From: Fluviicola taffensis DSM 16823
GTDB taxonomy: Bacteria; Bacteroidota; Bacteroidia; Flavobacteriales_D; Crocinitomicaceae
Direction of reading: 5' to 3'
NCBI RefSeq assembly: GCF_000194605.1
Contig: NC_015321.1
Span: 3,038,001 to 3,102,000 of the forward strand
DNA: 64,000 nucleotides
A program made the position numbers and the translations under genes. Shown here piece after piece: positions 22,679 to 31,770 of this stretch (the stretch's first letter is position 1; every line of letters starts with the position of its first letter). The notes beneath the pieces were generated by a model. That model saw only the letters and a program-made list of their open reading frames with translations, was not told the DNA's origin and searched no databases.

Positions 22679-23563
22679 TTAACTAATGAGTAGCAAAAGT
22701 ACATATAAAACAGGAGCTACGAATAGCATCGCATCAATTCTGTCTAGAATTCCTCCATGACCTGGAAGAATATTCCCAGAATCTTTAATATCAATGGAGC
22801 GTTTTAATTTGCTTTCAAACAAGTCGCCAAGTGTTGCTAAAATACTTGCTAATACAGAAACTCCAACTATTGCCAGTGCATGTTTTAAATCGAATGGACC
22901 CGTAAAATAAAGAATCGTCAACATCACCAAAGCAGCACCGATCATTCCGCCGATAAATCCTTCACGTGTTTTTTTGGGAGAGACACTTGGAATGAGTGGC
23001 GTTTTTCCAAATAAACGTCCAAAAACATAGGCTAGCGTATCGTTTAGATAGATAGGTAGAAGCACAACAAGTAGGATAACCTTACTATCGCTATCCGTTA
23101 ATGTAAAGGTAAAAGCTAATATCCACATTGGTAGAACTGGGTAGAAGAAGTTGAAAAGGAAGGTGTTTTTAAAAACAAAATCAATTTTTTCTTTCTTGAA
23201 AATCCAATAACTCATCACTATGATTGCCAGAATTAAAATGGCCCAAAGGATATACAGTATAAACAACCTGTCGGAAAGAAACTGCAAAACCGGATTGAGA
23301 AGACCGGGATAGAATTTGGCCGCTGTTTGGATTAATAAAGGCATGAAGAGTGCGGTGACAAATAGAAGAGCAGGAAGTTTCAAGTTGTTTTTAAACGAAC
23401 TTTTTTTACTCATTTCGAACAATTCGTGGGTCCCGAGCATGGTAAATAGGTAAAATACCAGATTCATTAGATTACCATTGTTTTGTACATCGTAAACAAA
23501 TGGTGTGAAAACTACCATCAAAAATAAAGCCCCGAAAACGGAGCGTATCAATACATCTTTCAT
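22679..23563 (-). CDS. cdsA: Phosphatidate cytidylyltransferase
   Basis: A 294-residue integral membrane enzyme with about eight hydrophobic segments. The CdsA signatures are SVSPKKTREGFIGGMIGA and GDLFESKLKRSIDIKDSGN, followed by ILPGHGGILDRIDAMLF. It converts phosphatidate and CTP to CDP-diacylglycerol, the precursor for phosphatidylserine and thus for the psd product next door. It is transcribed in the same direction as ftsH upstream, but a hairpin separates the two genes. Confidence 0.95.
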   Translation of the reverse strand: MKDVLIRSVFGALFLMVVFTPFVYDVQNNGNLMNLVFYLFTMLGTHELFEMSKKSSFKNNLKLPALLFVTALFMPLLIQTAAKFYPGLLNPVLQFLSDRLFILYILWAILILAIIVMSYWIFKKEKIDFVFKNTFLFNFFYPVLPMWILAFTFTLTDSDSKVILLVVLLPIYLNDTLAYVFGRLFGKTPLIPSVSPKKTREGFIGGMIGAALVMLTILYFTGPFDLKHALAIVGVSVLASILATLGDLFESKLKRSIDIKDSGNILPGHGGILDRIDAMLFVAPVLYVLLLLIS

Positions 23564-23572
23564 CCAAAAAAA

Positions 23573-23611
23573 TATCCCCGTAGCGAATGCAAAATTCTGC
23601 TACGGGGGATT
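23573..23611 (-). terminator. Hairpin between ftsH and cdsA
   Basis: CCCCGTAGC (23577-23585) and GCTACGGGG (23600-23608) form a stem with T-rich sequence on its minus-strand 3' side. It follows the ftsH stop by 8 bases and may reduce read-through into cdsA. Confidence 0.75.
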
Positions 23612-23618
23612 TAAATTA

Positions 23619-25721
23619 TTACTCTTCTGATTTTACGTTATTATCCAAGGGTTCAATAGTTGGATTAATGACGTTCGATTCTGAATTTGAACTCTCGTTA
23701 TTAAAGGAATCTTCCGGATTAATATCAATGGTCGAATCTTCATTTGGCGGAGTATTTATTGCCATATTGACTTCTTCTTCTGAAGCCCACAATCGTTTTC
23801 CAAAAATCTCTTCCAAATCTTCTTTGAAAATCACTTCTTTATCTAAAAGCTTATCTGCCAAAGCACTCAATTTATCCTTGTTCTCAGATAGAATTTTCAA
23901 TGCTCTTTGGTATTGTGTTTCAATCAATTTACTTGCTTCTTCATCAATAATACGCGCCGTATCTTCTGAATAAGGTTTTGTAAATGAATCACGACCTTGA
24001 GAATCGTAGAAAGAAACATTTCCAACGCGATCATTCAATCCGTAGATAGAAACCATGGCATACGCTTGTTTGGTTACTTTCTCTAAATCGCTCAATGCAC
24101 CAGTAGAAATTTTCCCGAAAATCAATTGCTCTGCAGCACGACCACCCAATGCAGAACACATATCGTCTAAGATTTGTTCTGTAGTAGTAATTTGTCTTTC
24201 TTCAGGTAAATACCAAGCAGCTCCCAAAGAACGTCCACGTGGTACGATTGTAACCTTTACTAATGGATGAGCATGTTCTAATAACCAAGAAGTAGTTGCG
24301 TGACCAGCTTCGTGGAATGCAATGGAACGTTTTTCCTCTTTGGTGATGATTTTATTTTTCTTCTCAAGACCACCAATAATACGGTCTACAGCATCTAAGA
24401 AATCTTGTTTTTCAACAAATTTTTTGTTTTGACGCGCAGCAATCAATGCAGCTTCGTTACATAAGTTCGCGATATCTGCACCAGAGAATCCAGGAGTTTG
24501 TTTACTCAAGAAATCTACATCCATGTTTTTCTCCAACTTAATTGGTTTCAAATGGACTTGGAAAATTTCTTTACGCTCATTCAAATCCGGCATGTCAACA
24601 TAAATCTGACGGTCAAAACGACCTGCACGCATCAATGCTGCATCCAATACATCTGCACGGTTTGTTGCTGCTAATATAATTACGCCAGAATTTGTTCCAA
24701 AACCATCCATCTCAGTCAATAACTGATTCAGGGTGTTTTCACGCTCGTCATTTGAGTTGAAACCATTGTTTTTTCCTCTTGCACGACCAATTGCATCGAT
24801 TTCATCAATGAAGATAATTGCAGGAGCTTTTTCTTTTGCTTGTCGGAACAAGTCACGAACACGTGATGCACCAACTCCAACAAACATCTCCACGAAATCA
24901 GATCCAGAAAGAGAGAAGAAAGGTACTTTTGCTTCACCAGCAACAGCTTTCGCCAATAAGGTTTTACCAGTTCCCGGAGGGCCTACCAATAAAGCTCCTT
25001 TTGGAATTTTAGCTCCTAAATCAGTATAACGTTGAGGGCTTCTTAAGAATTCAACGATTTCTTGAATTTCTTCTTTTGCGCCTTCTAAACCAGCAACATC
25101 TTTAAAAGTAATATTTGTTGATTTTCCTTTTTCGTAAACTTGAGCACGAGATTTTCCAATGTTGAAGATTTGACCTCCAGCACCACCGCCACCTCCTGAC
25201 ATTCTTCGCATCACGAAAACCCAGATTAAAGCAATGATAACTAACGGAAGTAAAAAACTTAAAATCGAGCTGAAATAATCATGCTCTTCAATTGGAGGTG
25301 CAGAAATAGTTGCTTTTCCTTTTTTAGCCAAGCGCTCATTAATTTCATCCAATTTGGTTTCAAAATTACCAGCATCAAGAATGTCAATAGAGAATGTTGG
25401 GCTACCTTTTTGATTAAAAGCACTTCCTTTTTTCTCTAAGGTTGCTTTCAAATATTTCAGTTCTCCTTTTGGATTGTTTTTGACAAATTTTTCTCCTTTT
25501 TCATTCAATGTAAAATCTACTCTCGAACGATTTACAATTTGAGCCTTAGCAATCATGCTTGAATCTGCCAAGGTGTAGAATGTCCGTACATCACGTACAG
25601 GAGTGTCTGAAGCTCTGTTGTAGTATGAAACTACGATAATTCCAAGAACGATTACTGCATAAATCCAATAAATCGCGTAAGGATTTTTTTTCGGTTTGTT
25701 TGAATTGTTATTTTCAGCCAT
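23619..25721 (-). CDS. ftsH: ATP-dependent zinc metalloprotease FtsH
   Basis: A 700-residue membrane protease. One membrane segment lies near the N terminus ([15 protein letters not shown]) and a second at about residues 150-170, with a periplasmic domain between. A Gly-rich [11 protein letters not shown] linker follows. The AAA domain has Walker [19 protein letters not shown] (about residue 245), Walker [16 protein letters not shown] and the second region of homology. The zinc site is [11 protein letters not shown] (about residue 468). The tail after about residue 655 is Asn/Ser/Glu-rich. It degrades misfolded membrane proteins and regulators such as LpxC in other bacteria. Confidence 0.97.
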   Translation of the reverse strand: MAENNNSNKPKKNPYAIYWIYAVIVLGIIVVSYYNRASDTPVRDVRTFYTLADSSMIAKAQIVNRSRVDFTLNEKGEKFVKNNPKGELKYLKATLEKKGSAFNQKGSPTFSIDILDAGNFETKLDEINERLAKKGKATISAPPIEEHDYFSSILSFLLPLVIIALIWVFVMRRMSGGGGGAGGQIFNIGKSRAQVYEKGKSTNITFKDVAGLEGAKEEIQEIVEFLRSPQRYTDLGAKIPKGALLVGPPGTGKTLLAKAVAGEAKVPFFSLSGSDFVEMFVGVGASRVRDLFRQAKEKAPAIIFIDEIDAIGRARGKNNGFNSNDERENTLNQLLTEMDGFGTNSGVIILAATNRADVLDAALMRAGRFDRQIYVDMPDLNERKEIFQVHLKPIKLEKNMDVDFLSKQTPGFSGADIANLCNEAALIAARQNKKFVEKQDFLDAVDRIIGGLEKKNKIITKEEKRSIAFHEAGHATTSWLLEHAHPLVKVTIVPRGRSLGAAWYLPEERQITTTEQILDDMCSALGGRAAEQLIFGKISTGALSDLEKVTKQAYAMVSIYGLNDRVGNVSFYDSQGRDSFTKPYSEDTARIIDEEASKLIETQYQRALKILSENKDKLSALADKLLDKEVIFKEDLEEIFGKRLWASEEEVNMAINTPPNEDSTIDINPEDSFNNESSNSESNVINPTIEPLDNNVKSEE

Positions 25722-25733
25722 GAGTTGATAAAG

Positions 25734-26111
25734 TTAATTCAGGTTTGGAATGTCAGTTCGTAATGCATCAGACCAAAGATCTTCCAATTCATAAAAATGT
25801 CTTGCATCTTTGTAAAAAATATGAGCTACTACGCTTACATAATCTAAAAGCACCCATTCTGAAGTAGCTTTCCCTTCTTGATGCCAAGGCTTTTCTTTCA
25901 ATTCTTTGCGGGTATGTCTAGCAACTGTTGAAGCAATACCATCTACTTGTACGGAAGATTCTCCCGAACAAATAACAAAGAAATCAGTAACTGCACTTGA
26001 AATATTTCTTAAGTCTAAGACAACGATGTCTTTCGCTTTGTTCTCTTGCATACCTTCGATAATTGCGTCGCAAAGTACTTTTGAGTCTATGTCGTTTTTT
26101 AATTTATACAT
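25734..26111 (-). CDS. rsfS: Ribosome silencing factor RsfS
   Basis: A 125-residue RsfS/Iojap protein. The ATG at 26111 (MYKLKNDIDSKVLCDAIIEG) is preferred over the frame start at 26141. Conserved parts are KAKDIVVLDLRNISSAVTDF, FVICSGESSVQVDGIA, EWVLLDYVSVVAHIF and ARHFYELEDLWSDA. RsfS binds ribosomal protein L14 and blocks subunit joining in stationary phase. It lies 12 bases upstream of ftsH in the same direction and back to back with birA, an arrangement common in Bacteroidota. Confidence 0.94.
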   Translation of the reverse strand: MYKLKNDIDSKVLCDAIIEGMQENKAKDIVVLDLRNISSAVTDFFVICSGESSVQVDGIASTVARHTRKELKEKPWHQEGKATSEWVLLDYVSVVAHIFYKDARHFYELEDLWSDALRTDIPNLN

Positions 26112-26192
26112 TCGTAAATTTGTAAGTACAAATCTAAGCATTTATTAGCTTGATTTGTGTGATTGTTAAATGCAAATACTTGTTAATAAAAC

Positions 26193-26954
26193 ATGATTGG
26201 TCAGCAAATTATCCAAATCCATGAGGTAGACTCTACTAACAATTATGCTGCCAAGCTGTTATTGGAGGGTAAATTGAGTCATGGAACTGTAATTTTGGCA
26301 GAGTATCAGACTGCGGGAAGAGGGCAAAGAGGACGGAATTGGCAGTCTTCAGCGGCTAAACAGTTTACAGGAACCTATTTTTTGAAAACTGATTTTTTGT
26401 CAGTTGATCACTTGTGTTACCTCAATATGTGTGTTGCTTTGTCCGTTCGTGAGCTCATTCAGTCCTACACAAAGAAAAAAGTGAGTATTAAATGGCCAAA
26501 CGATATTTTCATTGAGAATCAGAAGATCGCTGGAATTTTGATTGAAACAAATTGGAAAAACGGTCGAGTAGAAGGAGCAATTGTTGGAATTGGAATCAAT
26601 ATTTCTCCTGTTCAGAGTGTCTTGCACGCTACTTCTTTGGAAGAAATTTCTGGAAAATCGCCCGAAACACTAAATGTGTTGGATTTTTTGTCGCGATACT
26701 TGAATGAATTCTACGAGCATTTGCAGCATGCAGAGTTCGATTACTTGAAAAAACGATATGAATCTTTTCTGTGGAATAAAGATTTAGAAATTACGATGGA
26801 AGAGCGTCAAGATACAGTTCCGTTTCAAGGAATTATTCGTGGTGTTGATCAAATTGGAAATTTATTGGTTGAAAAGAATGGTATAGTAACCGTTTATCAT
26901 AACCAAGAATTGAATTTTGAAGCGAACTATGGAAGAATAATTCCGAATGCCTAA
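26193..26954 (+). CDS. birA: Biotin--[acetyl-CoA-carboxylase] ligase
   Basis: A 253-residue biotin protein ligase without an N-terminal DNA-binding domain. Motifs are EVDSTNNYAAKLL, the biotinyl-AMP loop AGRGQRGRNWQSS (about residues 43-55), VSIKWPNDIFIENQKIAGIL and VGIGINIS. It activates biotin with ATP and attaches it to carboxylase carrier domains. The short C-terminal domain (about 195-253) has the SH3-like pattern. It stands alone on the plus strand between rsfS and a convergent SRPBCC gene. Confidence 0.94.
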   Translation: MIGQQIIQIHEVDSTNNYAAKLLLEGKLSHGTVILAEYQTAGRGQRGRNWQSSAAKQFTGTYFLKTDFLSVDHLCYLNMCVALSVRELIQSYTKKKVSIKWPNDIFIENQKIAGILIETNWKNGRVEGAIVGIGINISPVQSVLHATSLEEISGKSPETLNVLDFLSRYLNEFYEHLQHAEFDYLKKRYESFLWNKDLEITMEERQDTVPFQGIIRGVDQIGNLLVEKNGIVTVYHNQELNFEANYGRIIPNA

Positions 26955-26983
26955 TTCCGAGTTATTTTAAATTCGTAATTTTT

Positions 26984-27385
26984 TTAGTCGAATTGTTTCT
27001 GCAAATTTTTCGTCATCACCACAAATAAACTAGTCAATGGTTTTTCAACCATCATTTTCATAAACATGTTGATGTTTGCTTCAAACTCCATGTGACCTTC
27101 GCAACTTGATTCGCCAGTTTCCTTTAAAATAATGGATAGTGTATAGCTAAATGGAGCTTTATCACCAGATTTCATGTGAATTTTTGTATTTGCATCTTTT
27201 GAGACATAAATCAAAGGAATCACAATTCCTCCTTGCGCTTTGAAAGAGCATCCTTCTTCATCCGCTTTGAAATCAGAAATTTTATCTGCGGGAAGCAAAT
27301 GCTCAATGTTTTTTGAATCTGATAAAAATTCAAATACTGTTTTTGCAGACGCATTGACAGTTGCGGGATCTGTTTTTAGTAACAT
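26984..27385 (-). CDS. SRPBCC (START-like) family protein
   Basis: A 133-residue protein with the START-like pattern: a first strand (LLKTDPATVNASAKTVFEFL), the helix FLSDSKNIEHLLPADKI, several beta strands and the long C-terminal helix MFMKMMVEKPLTSLFVVMTK. It probably binds a hydrophobic ligand or takes part in lipid handling, but the function is unknown. It follows pyrE by 3 bases on the same strand, a neighbour pair found in many Flavobacteriales. Confidence 0.75.
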   Translation of the reverse strand: MLLKTDPATVNASAKTVFEFLSDSKNIEHLLPADKISDFKADEEGCSFKAQGGIVIPLIYVSKDANTKIHMKSGDKAPFSYTLSIILKETGESSCEGHMEFEANINMFMKMMVEKPLTSLFVVMTKNLQKQFD

Positions 27386-27388
27386 GTC

Positions 27389-28030
27389 TTAGCTTTTCCA
27401 GTTTTCAGGACTTATTTTCCACTCGCGTAATGAATTCACATCAGATTCGGGTATGAATTCTGATTTCAAAGCTTGATCAATCAAGTGATCATAATCTGTT
27501 AGCGTAATGTATGGACATTCAGCATTGTTGAAATTCTTGGTCGCTAAATCAAATCCATATGTGAATATTGCTACCAATCCTTTTACTTCCAATCCAGCTT
27601 CTCTTAGAGCAGCAACAGCCTGTAAGCTGCTTCCTCCTGTTGAGATTAAATCTTCAATAACGATTACTTTTTGACCAGATTCGAAATGTCCTTCGATTTG
27701 ATTTCCAAGACCATGTCCTTTTGCTGTACTTCTTACATAAACAAATGGAATTCCTAACTCTTGAGCTACCAATGCTCCTTGAGCAATTCCACCCGTTGCA
27801 ACACCAGCAATAATATCTGGTTTTCCAAAATGTTCTAAGATAGCATCCGCATATCCCTGACGAATATATGTTCTAATCGCTGGGAAAGAAAGCGTGATTC
27901 TATTATCACAATAAATAGGAGATTTCCAACCTGAAGCCCATGTGAATGGAGAATTTGGTTGTAACTTTACTGCTTTAATCTGTAGCAAAAATTCTGCTAC
28001 TTTTAGTGCTCGATCTTTATTTAAAATCAT
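27389..28030 (-). CDS. pyrE: Orotate phosphoribosyltransferase
   Basis: A 213-residue enzyme starting MILNKDRALKVAEFLLQIKA; five extra codons to 28045 are discarded. Signatures are FTWASGWKSPIYCDNR, PDIIAGVATGGIAQGALVAQ and the PRPP-binding loop VIVIEDLISTGGSSLQAVAA. It converts orotate and PRPP to orotidine monophosphate in pyrimidine synthesis. Its start codon lies 7 bases from the start codon of the divergent NUDIX gene, so each promoter must sit inside the other gene's coding region. Confidence 0.95.
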   Translation of the reverse strand: MILNKDRALKVAEFLLQIKAVKLQPNSPFTWASGWKSPIYCDNRITLSFPAIRTYIRQGYADAILEHFGKPDIIAGVATGGIAQGALVAQELGIPFVYVRSTAKGHGLGNQIEGHFESGQKVIVIEDLISTGGSSLQAVAALREAGLEVKGLVAIFTYGFDLATKNFNNAECPYITLTDYDHLIDQALKSEFIPESDVNSLREWKISPENWKS

Positions 28031-28037
28031 GGTACAA

Positions 28038-28646
28038 ATGTACAAAGTTTTTATTGATAATTCGGTTATCCAATTTTTGGATTCCTCAGAAGAAGTACCT
28101 TTAAAAGGGTATGATTTGGTTGTTAATTCATTTCAATTTGAACTGTCGAAGCTTCTTGATCAGTTCGATTTTATCGCTTCAAAAGTTTGTTTATTAGTGG
28201 TTTATGATGATTTTGAGTTGGTATTTAACCAAGTGTTTCATGCATATGAATTTATGGATGCTGCAGGAGGAATAGTAAAGTGTAATCAGCGGTATTTATT
28301 TATTGAACGACATGGAATGTGGGATATTCCAAAAGGGAAATTGGATGCAAATGAACAACCTTGGGAAGCTGCCGTTCGTGAAATTGAAGAAGAATGTGGT
28401 ATTCAAGGGCCAACGATTGATCGTCTTTTGGGAGTTACTTTTCATACCTACTCTTATATGGGAAGATTAACGATTAAAAAAAATTGGTGGTATGCACTCA
28501 ATTATTCTGGATCAATGGAGGTTTTCCCTCAGGAAGAAGAATCGATTACACAGGCAATCTGGATTGAAAAGTCGGAATGGAATCTGATTCAAAGTAATAC
28601 GTATGATTCTATTCAGGAAGTGCTTAGAATGGCAGAGGAATGGTGA
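28038..28646 (+). CDS. NUDIX hydrolase
   Basis: A 202-residue protein. The ATG at 28038 (MYKVFIDN) is preferred to one three codons upstream that overlaps the pyrE start codon. An N-terminal domain of about 75 residues of unknown type precedes the NUDIX fold: GGIVKCNQRYLFIERHG, then the NUDIX box from GKLDANEQPWEAAVREIEEE to CGI, which fits G-x5-E-x7-REU-x-EE-x-GU. Substrate is unknown; a housecleaning or nucleotide-sugar hydrolase is possible. Members with this N-terminal part are frequent beside pyrE in Bacteroidota. Confidence 0.87.
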   Translation: MYKVFIDNSVIQFLDSSEEVPLKGYDLVVNSFQFELSKLLDQFDFIASKVCLLVVYDDFELVFNQVFHAYEFMDAAGGIVKCNQRYLFIERHGMWDIPKGKLDANEQPWEAAVREIEEECGIQGPTIDRLLGVTFHTYSYMGRLTIKKNWWYALNYSGSMEVFPQEEESITQAIWIEKSEWNLIQSNTYDSIQEVLRMAEEW

Positions 28647-28756
28647 TGATTACGAATTGAAAGAATCTGTTCAAAAAATTTGGCTAATTTTTTGTTAATT
28701 AAACAACCATTCAGAAAAGAGTTCGTATTCTTGTCATAGTTAAAACTTAAAAACAC

Positions 28757-29194
28757 ATGAAAACATTAGCAATACTAGCAGTTTCATTTATTTCATTTGG
28801 AACATTTGCACAAACGGCGGAGAAAAAAGAAAAAGCGAAAAAAGAAACAAAAACGGAAGTGAAATCTCCAGTTGCTTTTAAAACGCTTAAAATTGAAAGA
28901 GCTGAGATTAAGTATGATTCAAAAGAGCCTTTCGTTTTTGAATTTAAAAACAATGGTAAAACTCCATTGATTATTACAAATGTTCAGACTTCTTGTGGTT
29001 GTACAGCTGCAGAGAAACCAACTGAACCAATTGCAAAAGGGAAGTCTTCTAAAATTGTTGTGAATTACGATACAAAACGTGTTGGTCAGTTTACAAAAAC
29101 AATTACTGTAACAACAAATGCTTCTGCAGAGCCAATCATTCTTACAATTACTGGTAAAGTATTGCCAGAAGAAGTTGCTCCTACAACAAATTAA
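28757..29194 (+). CDS. DUF1573 domain-containing secreted protein
   Basis: A 145-residue protein with a signal peptide (MKTLAILAVSFISFGTFAQT) and a Lys/Glu/Thr-rich linker. The DUF1573 (ASPM-SPD-2-Hydin-like) Ig domain contains FKNNGKTPLIITNVQTSCGC, AKGKSSKIVVNYDTK and GQFTKTITVTTNASAEPIIL. The SCGCT motif is typical. The domain is thought to mediate envelope protein interactions. A strong terminator follows, shared with the convergent cyclophilin gene. Confidence 0.88.
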   Translation: MKTLAILAVSFISFGTFAQTAEKKEKAKKETKTEVKSPVAFKTLKIERAEIKYDSKEPFVFEFKNNGKTPLIITNVQTSCGCTAAEKPTEPIAKGKSSKIVVNYDTKRVGQFTKTITVTTNASAEPIILTITGKVLPEEVAPTTN

Positions 29195-29216
29195 GAATTA
29201 GAAATAGATTCGTATA

Positions 29217-29253
29217 AAAAATCCCGCTAACGTTTATCGCTAGCGGGATTTTT
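29217..29253. terminator. Bidirectional terminator
   Basis: AAAATCCCGCTA and TAGCGGGATTTTT form a stem (arms 29221-29229 and 29241-29249) flanked by A and T runs. It lies between the convergent DUF1573 and cyclophilin genes and is very like the one at 21718-21757. Confidence 0.85.
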
Positions 29254-29270
29254 ATTTGGGATTAAATTTT

Positions 29271-29723
29271 TTAGTCTTGTACTTCAATTGCAAGAATGCG
29301 ATCACCTTGTCTGATATCATCAATAACATCTAAACCATCAATCACTTTTCCAAAACACGTGTGCTGACGATCTAAATGAGCAGTGTTGTTTCTACTGTGG
29401 CAAACAAAGAATTGAGAACCGCCAGTATTTTTTCCAGCATGAGCCATTGAAAGAACTCCACGGTCATGATGTTGGTTTCCACCTGTCAATTCACAATCAA
29501 TTTTATACCCTGGCCCACCAGTTCCTGGCATTCCACTTGCTCCTTCACGAGAATTCGGGCATCCACCTTGGATTACGAAATCGGGTAAAACACGGTGAAA
29601 TGTTAATCCATCGTAATAGCCTTCTTTAGCCAATTTTACGAAATTTGCTACTGTATTTGGTGCATCTTCTTGAAAGAAGGTTACACGCATATCTCCCTTT
29701 TCGGTGCGAATGATTGCTTCCAT
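29271..29723 (-). CDS. Peptidylprolyl isomerase (cyclophilin type)
   Basis: A 150-residue cytoplasmic cyclophilin. It has [39 protein letters not shown] (with the catalytic Phe-His-Arg), GGSQFFVCH and [20 protein letters not shown]. There is no signal peptide. Length and motifs match the short bacterial PpiB class. It speeds proline isomerisation in folding proteins. Confidence 0.93.
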   Translation of the reverse strand: MEAIIRTEKGDMRVTFFQEDAPNTVANFVKLAKEGYYDGLTFHRVLPDFVIQGGCPNSREGASGMPGTGGPGYKIDCELTGGNQHHDRGVLSMAHAGKNTGGSQFFVCHSRNNTAHLDRQHTCFGKVIDGLDVIDDIRQGDRILAIEVQD

Positions 29724-29954
29724 TTTAATTTTTTTTTTACAAAAATACTTTAAAAATTACGAATGCCGAATTGAAGTTCGGATTGGGGGTAGACAAGCTC
29801 CCGATTAAGAAATTGATTTAACAGGAAAAAGGACAGTTAAATCAATGATTCTTGGATTCACAATTCGTAATTCGTAATTCGAAACTCGGAATTCTTTTGC
29901 CTATTTTTAACAAAATGGCTTACCATGGTAACTTCTACAAGCGAAAATGATGTG

Positions 29955-29962
29955 TAAATTTG
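29955..29962 (+). promoter_or_regulatory. Candidate -7 box directly before bshC, with an upstream palindrome
   Basis: TAAATTTG matches TAnnTTTG but ends only 4 bases before the bshC ATG, implying a leaderless or nearly leaderless transcript. TTACCATGGTAA (29920-29931) is a 12-bp palindrome about 24 bases further upstream. Confidence 0.35.
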
Positions 29963-29966
29963 CACC

Positions 29967-31553
29967 ATGAGTCATTCAACTATCGCTCGAGATAAAATCA
30001 ACCGATTTTCATCTTTCTCCCAAGCTTTTGGGAATCAATCAACATTCGAGCAATTTCTTACAGCGCCTTTAATTTCCATTTTGGATTTACATACTCAAGC
30101 GAAAAAAAAGAAGGAGGTTTATTCTTCTGCAACTCGTGAAAATTTGGTAAGTACTTGGAATCAGCAAATTGGATCCTATGCTTCAAAAAGCCAATTGGAG
30201 AATTTGAAAATCTTGGAAAATGAAAATACGTTTACCATTACGACTGGACACCAATTAACGCTTTTTGCTGGACCACTTTACTTGATTTACAAAGTATTGC
30301 ATGTCATTCGCTTATCTGAAGAATTCAATAAAAGTCAAACTGATTTTAAAGCTGTTCCAGTATTTTGGATGGCTTCGGAAGATCATGATTTTGATGAAGT
30401 GAAATCAGCACATTTGTTCAATCAGAAGTTGACTTGGGAATCTGCTCAAGCAGGTCCAGTTGGTCGATTTAATATGGCCGATTTTGGAGATGTTTATGCT
30501 CAATTTAAAGCTTTTTTCGACGGAAAGGAAACTGAAATCAATGAGTTGATTGCTATTTCAGAGAAGACAGATTACGCTTCTTATTTGCAAGAGTTTATCA
30601 GTCGATTATTTGCTGATTTTGGAGTATTGGTTCTTCAGCCTGATGCTAAAGACTTAAAACGTGAATTTGTTCCTGTTATTCTGAGAGAAATTTCAAGTAA
30701 TTTAGCAAATCACGCAGTTTTGAACACAAATAAATTGATCGAATCATTAGGATACAAACCACAAGCTCAAGCCCGAGATTGTAATTTATTTTATTTGAAA
30801 TCAGGCGAGCGTTTGCGGATTGAACCCGTTGAAACTGGTTTAGCAATTGACGGGAAGGTTTATAGTCAAGAAGAAATGATTGAATTGGTGAACCGAGAAC
30901 CTGAAAATTTCTCACCCAATGTTATTTTGCGTCCCGTGTATCAAGAAACTATTTTGCCAAACTTGGTTTATGTTGGCGGCGGCGGTGAAATGGCTTACTG
31001 GATTCAATTGAAAGGAGTTTTTCATGTACATCATACTTTGTTTCCACTAATTCAACAGCGCGTTTCTATTCAATTATTGGATGGTGCATTGAAAAAACGG
31101 ATGGATAAATTGGCTTGGTCTGTGGAACGTTATTTTGAGCCAAAAGAAGCGTTGAAAAAGTTGTTTTTGAAAGAAAACGAAGGAGACGATTTAGATTTGT
31201 CAGCATTGTATACCACTTTTACTGCCTTGCGAAACAGCATGATTGAAAAAGCAAAATCTATTGAGGCTACCTTGGAATCTTATGCAGAAGCAGAAGTGGT
31301 TCGCATGAAAAAACAATTGGAGGCATTTGAACAACGCTTGGTGAAACAATTGAAGCAAAGACACGAACAAACATTACAATCCATCGAGTTTATTTCTGAT
31401 CGGATTATTCCTGAAAATTCTTTACAAGAACGTCATTTTCACTGGTTGCAATTTGCTCCAAGTGGTGCTTACAAAGAACTTCTAAATCATATTCACGCAG
31501 AAATAGATCCATTTGAAGCAGAGTTGATTGTGATTGATTTAACGAAAGGGTGA
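29967..31553 (+). CDS. bshC: Bacillithiol biosynthesis cysteine-adding enzyme BshC
   Basis: A 528-residue protein. Family features are the N-terminal FLTAPLISILDLHTQA region, TITTGHQLTLFAGPLYLIYK, VFWMASEDHDFDEV, PNLVYVGGGGEMAYWIQLKG and a long C-terminal coiled coil (about residues 410-490, rich in Lys, Glu and Gln). BshC adds cysteine to glucosamine-malate in the last step of bacillithiol synthesis. Its presence implies a bacillithiol-based thiol pool in this organism, which may matter for the Cys-rich peptides and metal handling elsewhere in the window. Confidence 0.95.
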   Translation: MSHSTIARDKINRFSSFSQAFGNQSTFEQFLTAPLISILDLHTQAKKKKEVYSSATRENLVSTWNQQIGSYASKSQLENLKILENENTFTITTGHQLTLFAGPLYLIYKVLHVIRLSEEFNKSQTDFKAVPVFWMASEDHDFDEVKSAHLFNQKLTWESAQAGPVGRFNMADFGDVYAQFKAFFDGKETEINELIAISEKTDYASYLQEFISRLFADFGVLVLQPDAKDLKREFVPVILREISSNLANHAVLNTNKLIESLGYKPQAQARDCNLFYLKSGERLRIEPVETGLAIDGKVYSQEEMIELVNREPENFSPNVILRPVYQETILPNLVYVGGGGEMAYWIQLKGVFHVHHTLFPLIQQRVSIQLLDGALKKRMDKLAWSVERYFEPKEALKKLFLKENEGDDLDLSALYTTFTALRNSMIEKAKSIEATLESYAEAEVVRMKKQLEAFEQRLVKQLKQRHEQTLQSIEFISDRIIPENSLQERHFHWLQFAPSGAYKELLNHIHAEIDPFEAELIVIDLTKG

Positions 31554-31563
31554 TTTTGAATTA

Positions 31564-31695
31564 TTTCCCACGGAAGAGCATAGAAGAAATTTTTTGGATT
31601 TCAGATAGTTTTTTGGAGCACATGAATTAATAGTGGAAGGTTTTTGGAAATAATTATAAAAACATCCGTGTTCCTCTATGCTCGTCCGTGGGAAA
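31564..31695. mobile_element. MITE-like element with about 24-bp terminal inverted repeats
   Basis: TTTCCCACGGAAGAGCATAG (31564 on) and the reverse complement of the right end, TTTCCCACGGACGAGCATAG, agree except at one base; the match continues a few bases further with one more mismatch. The element is 132 bp, non-coding and lies between bshC and the TonB-dependent receptor gene. Confidence 0.6.
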
Positions 31696-31770
31696 CTTAA
31701 AAAAAGCGTGCTTCTCCGAGCGAAATAGAAACATTTACACTAATTTCGGGAATTCAACGTTTAAGCGAAC

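Noticed and set aside
29755-29900. AATTCGTAATTC-type repeats near gene ends as a functional element
   Set aside because: Similar short strings occur at 26941-26985 and 41420-41435, but they are simple AT-rich motifs without a stable pattern.
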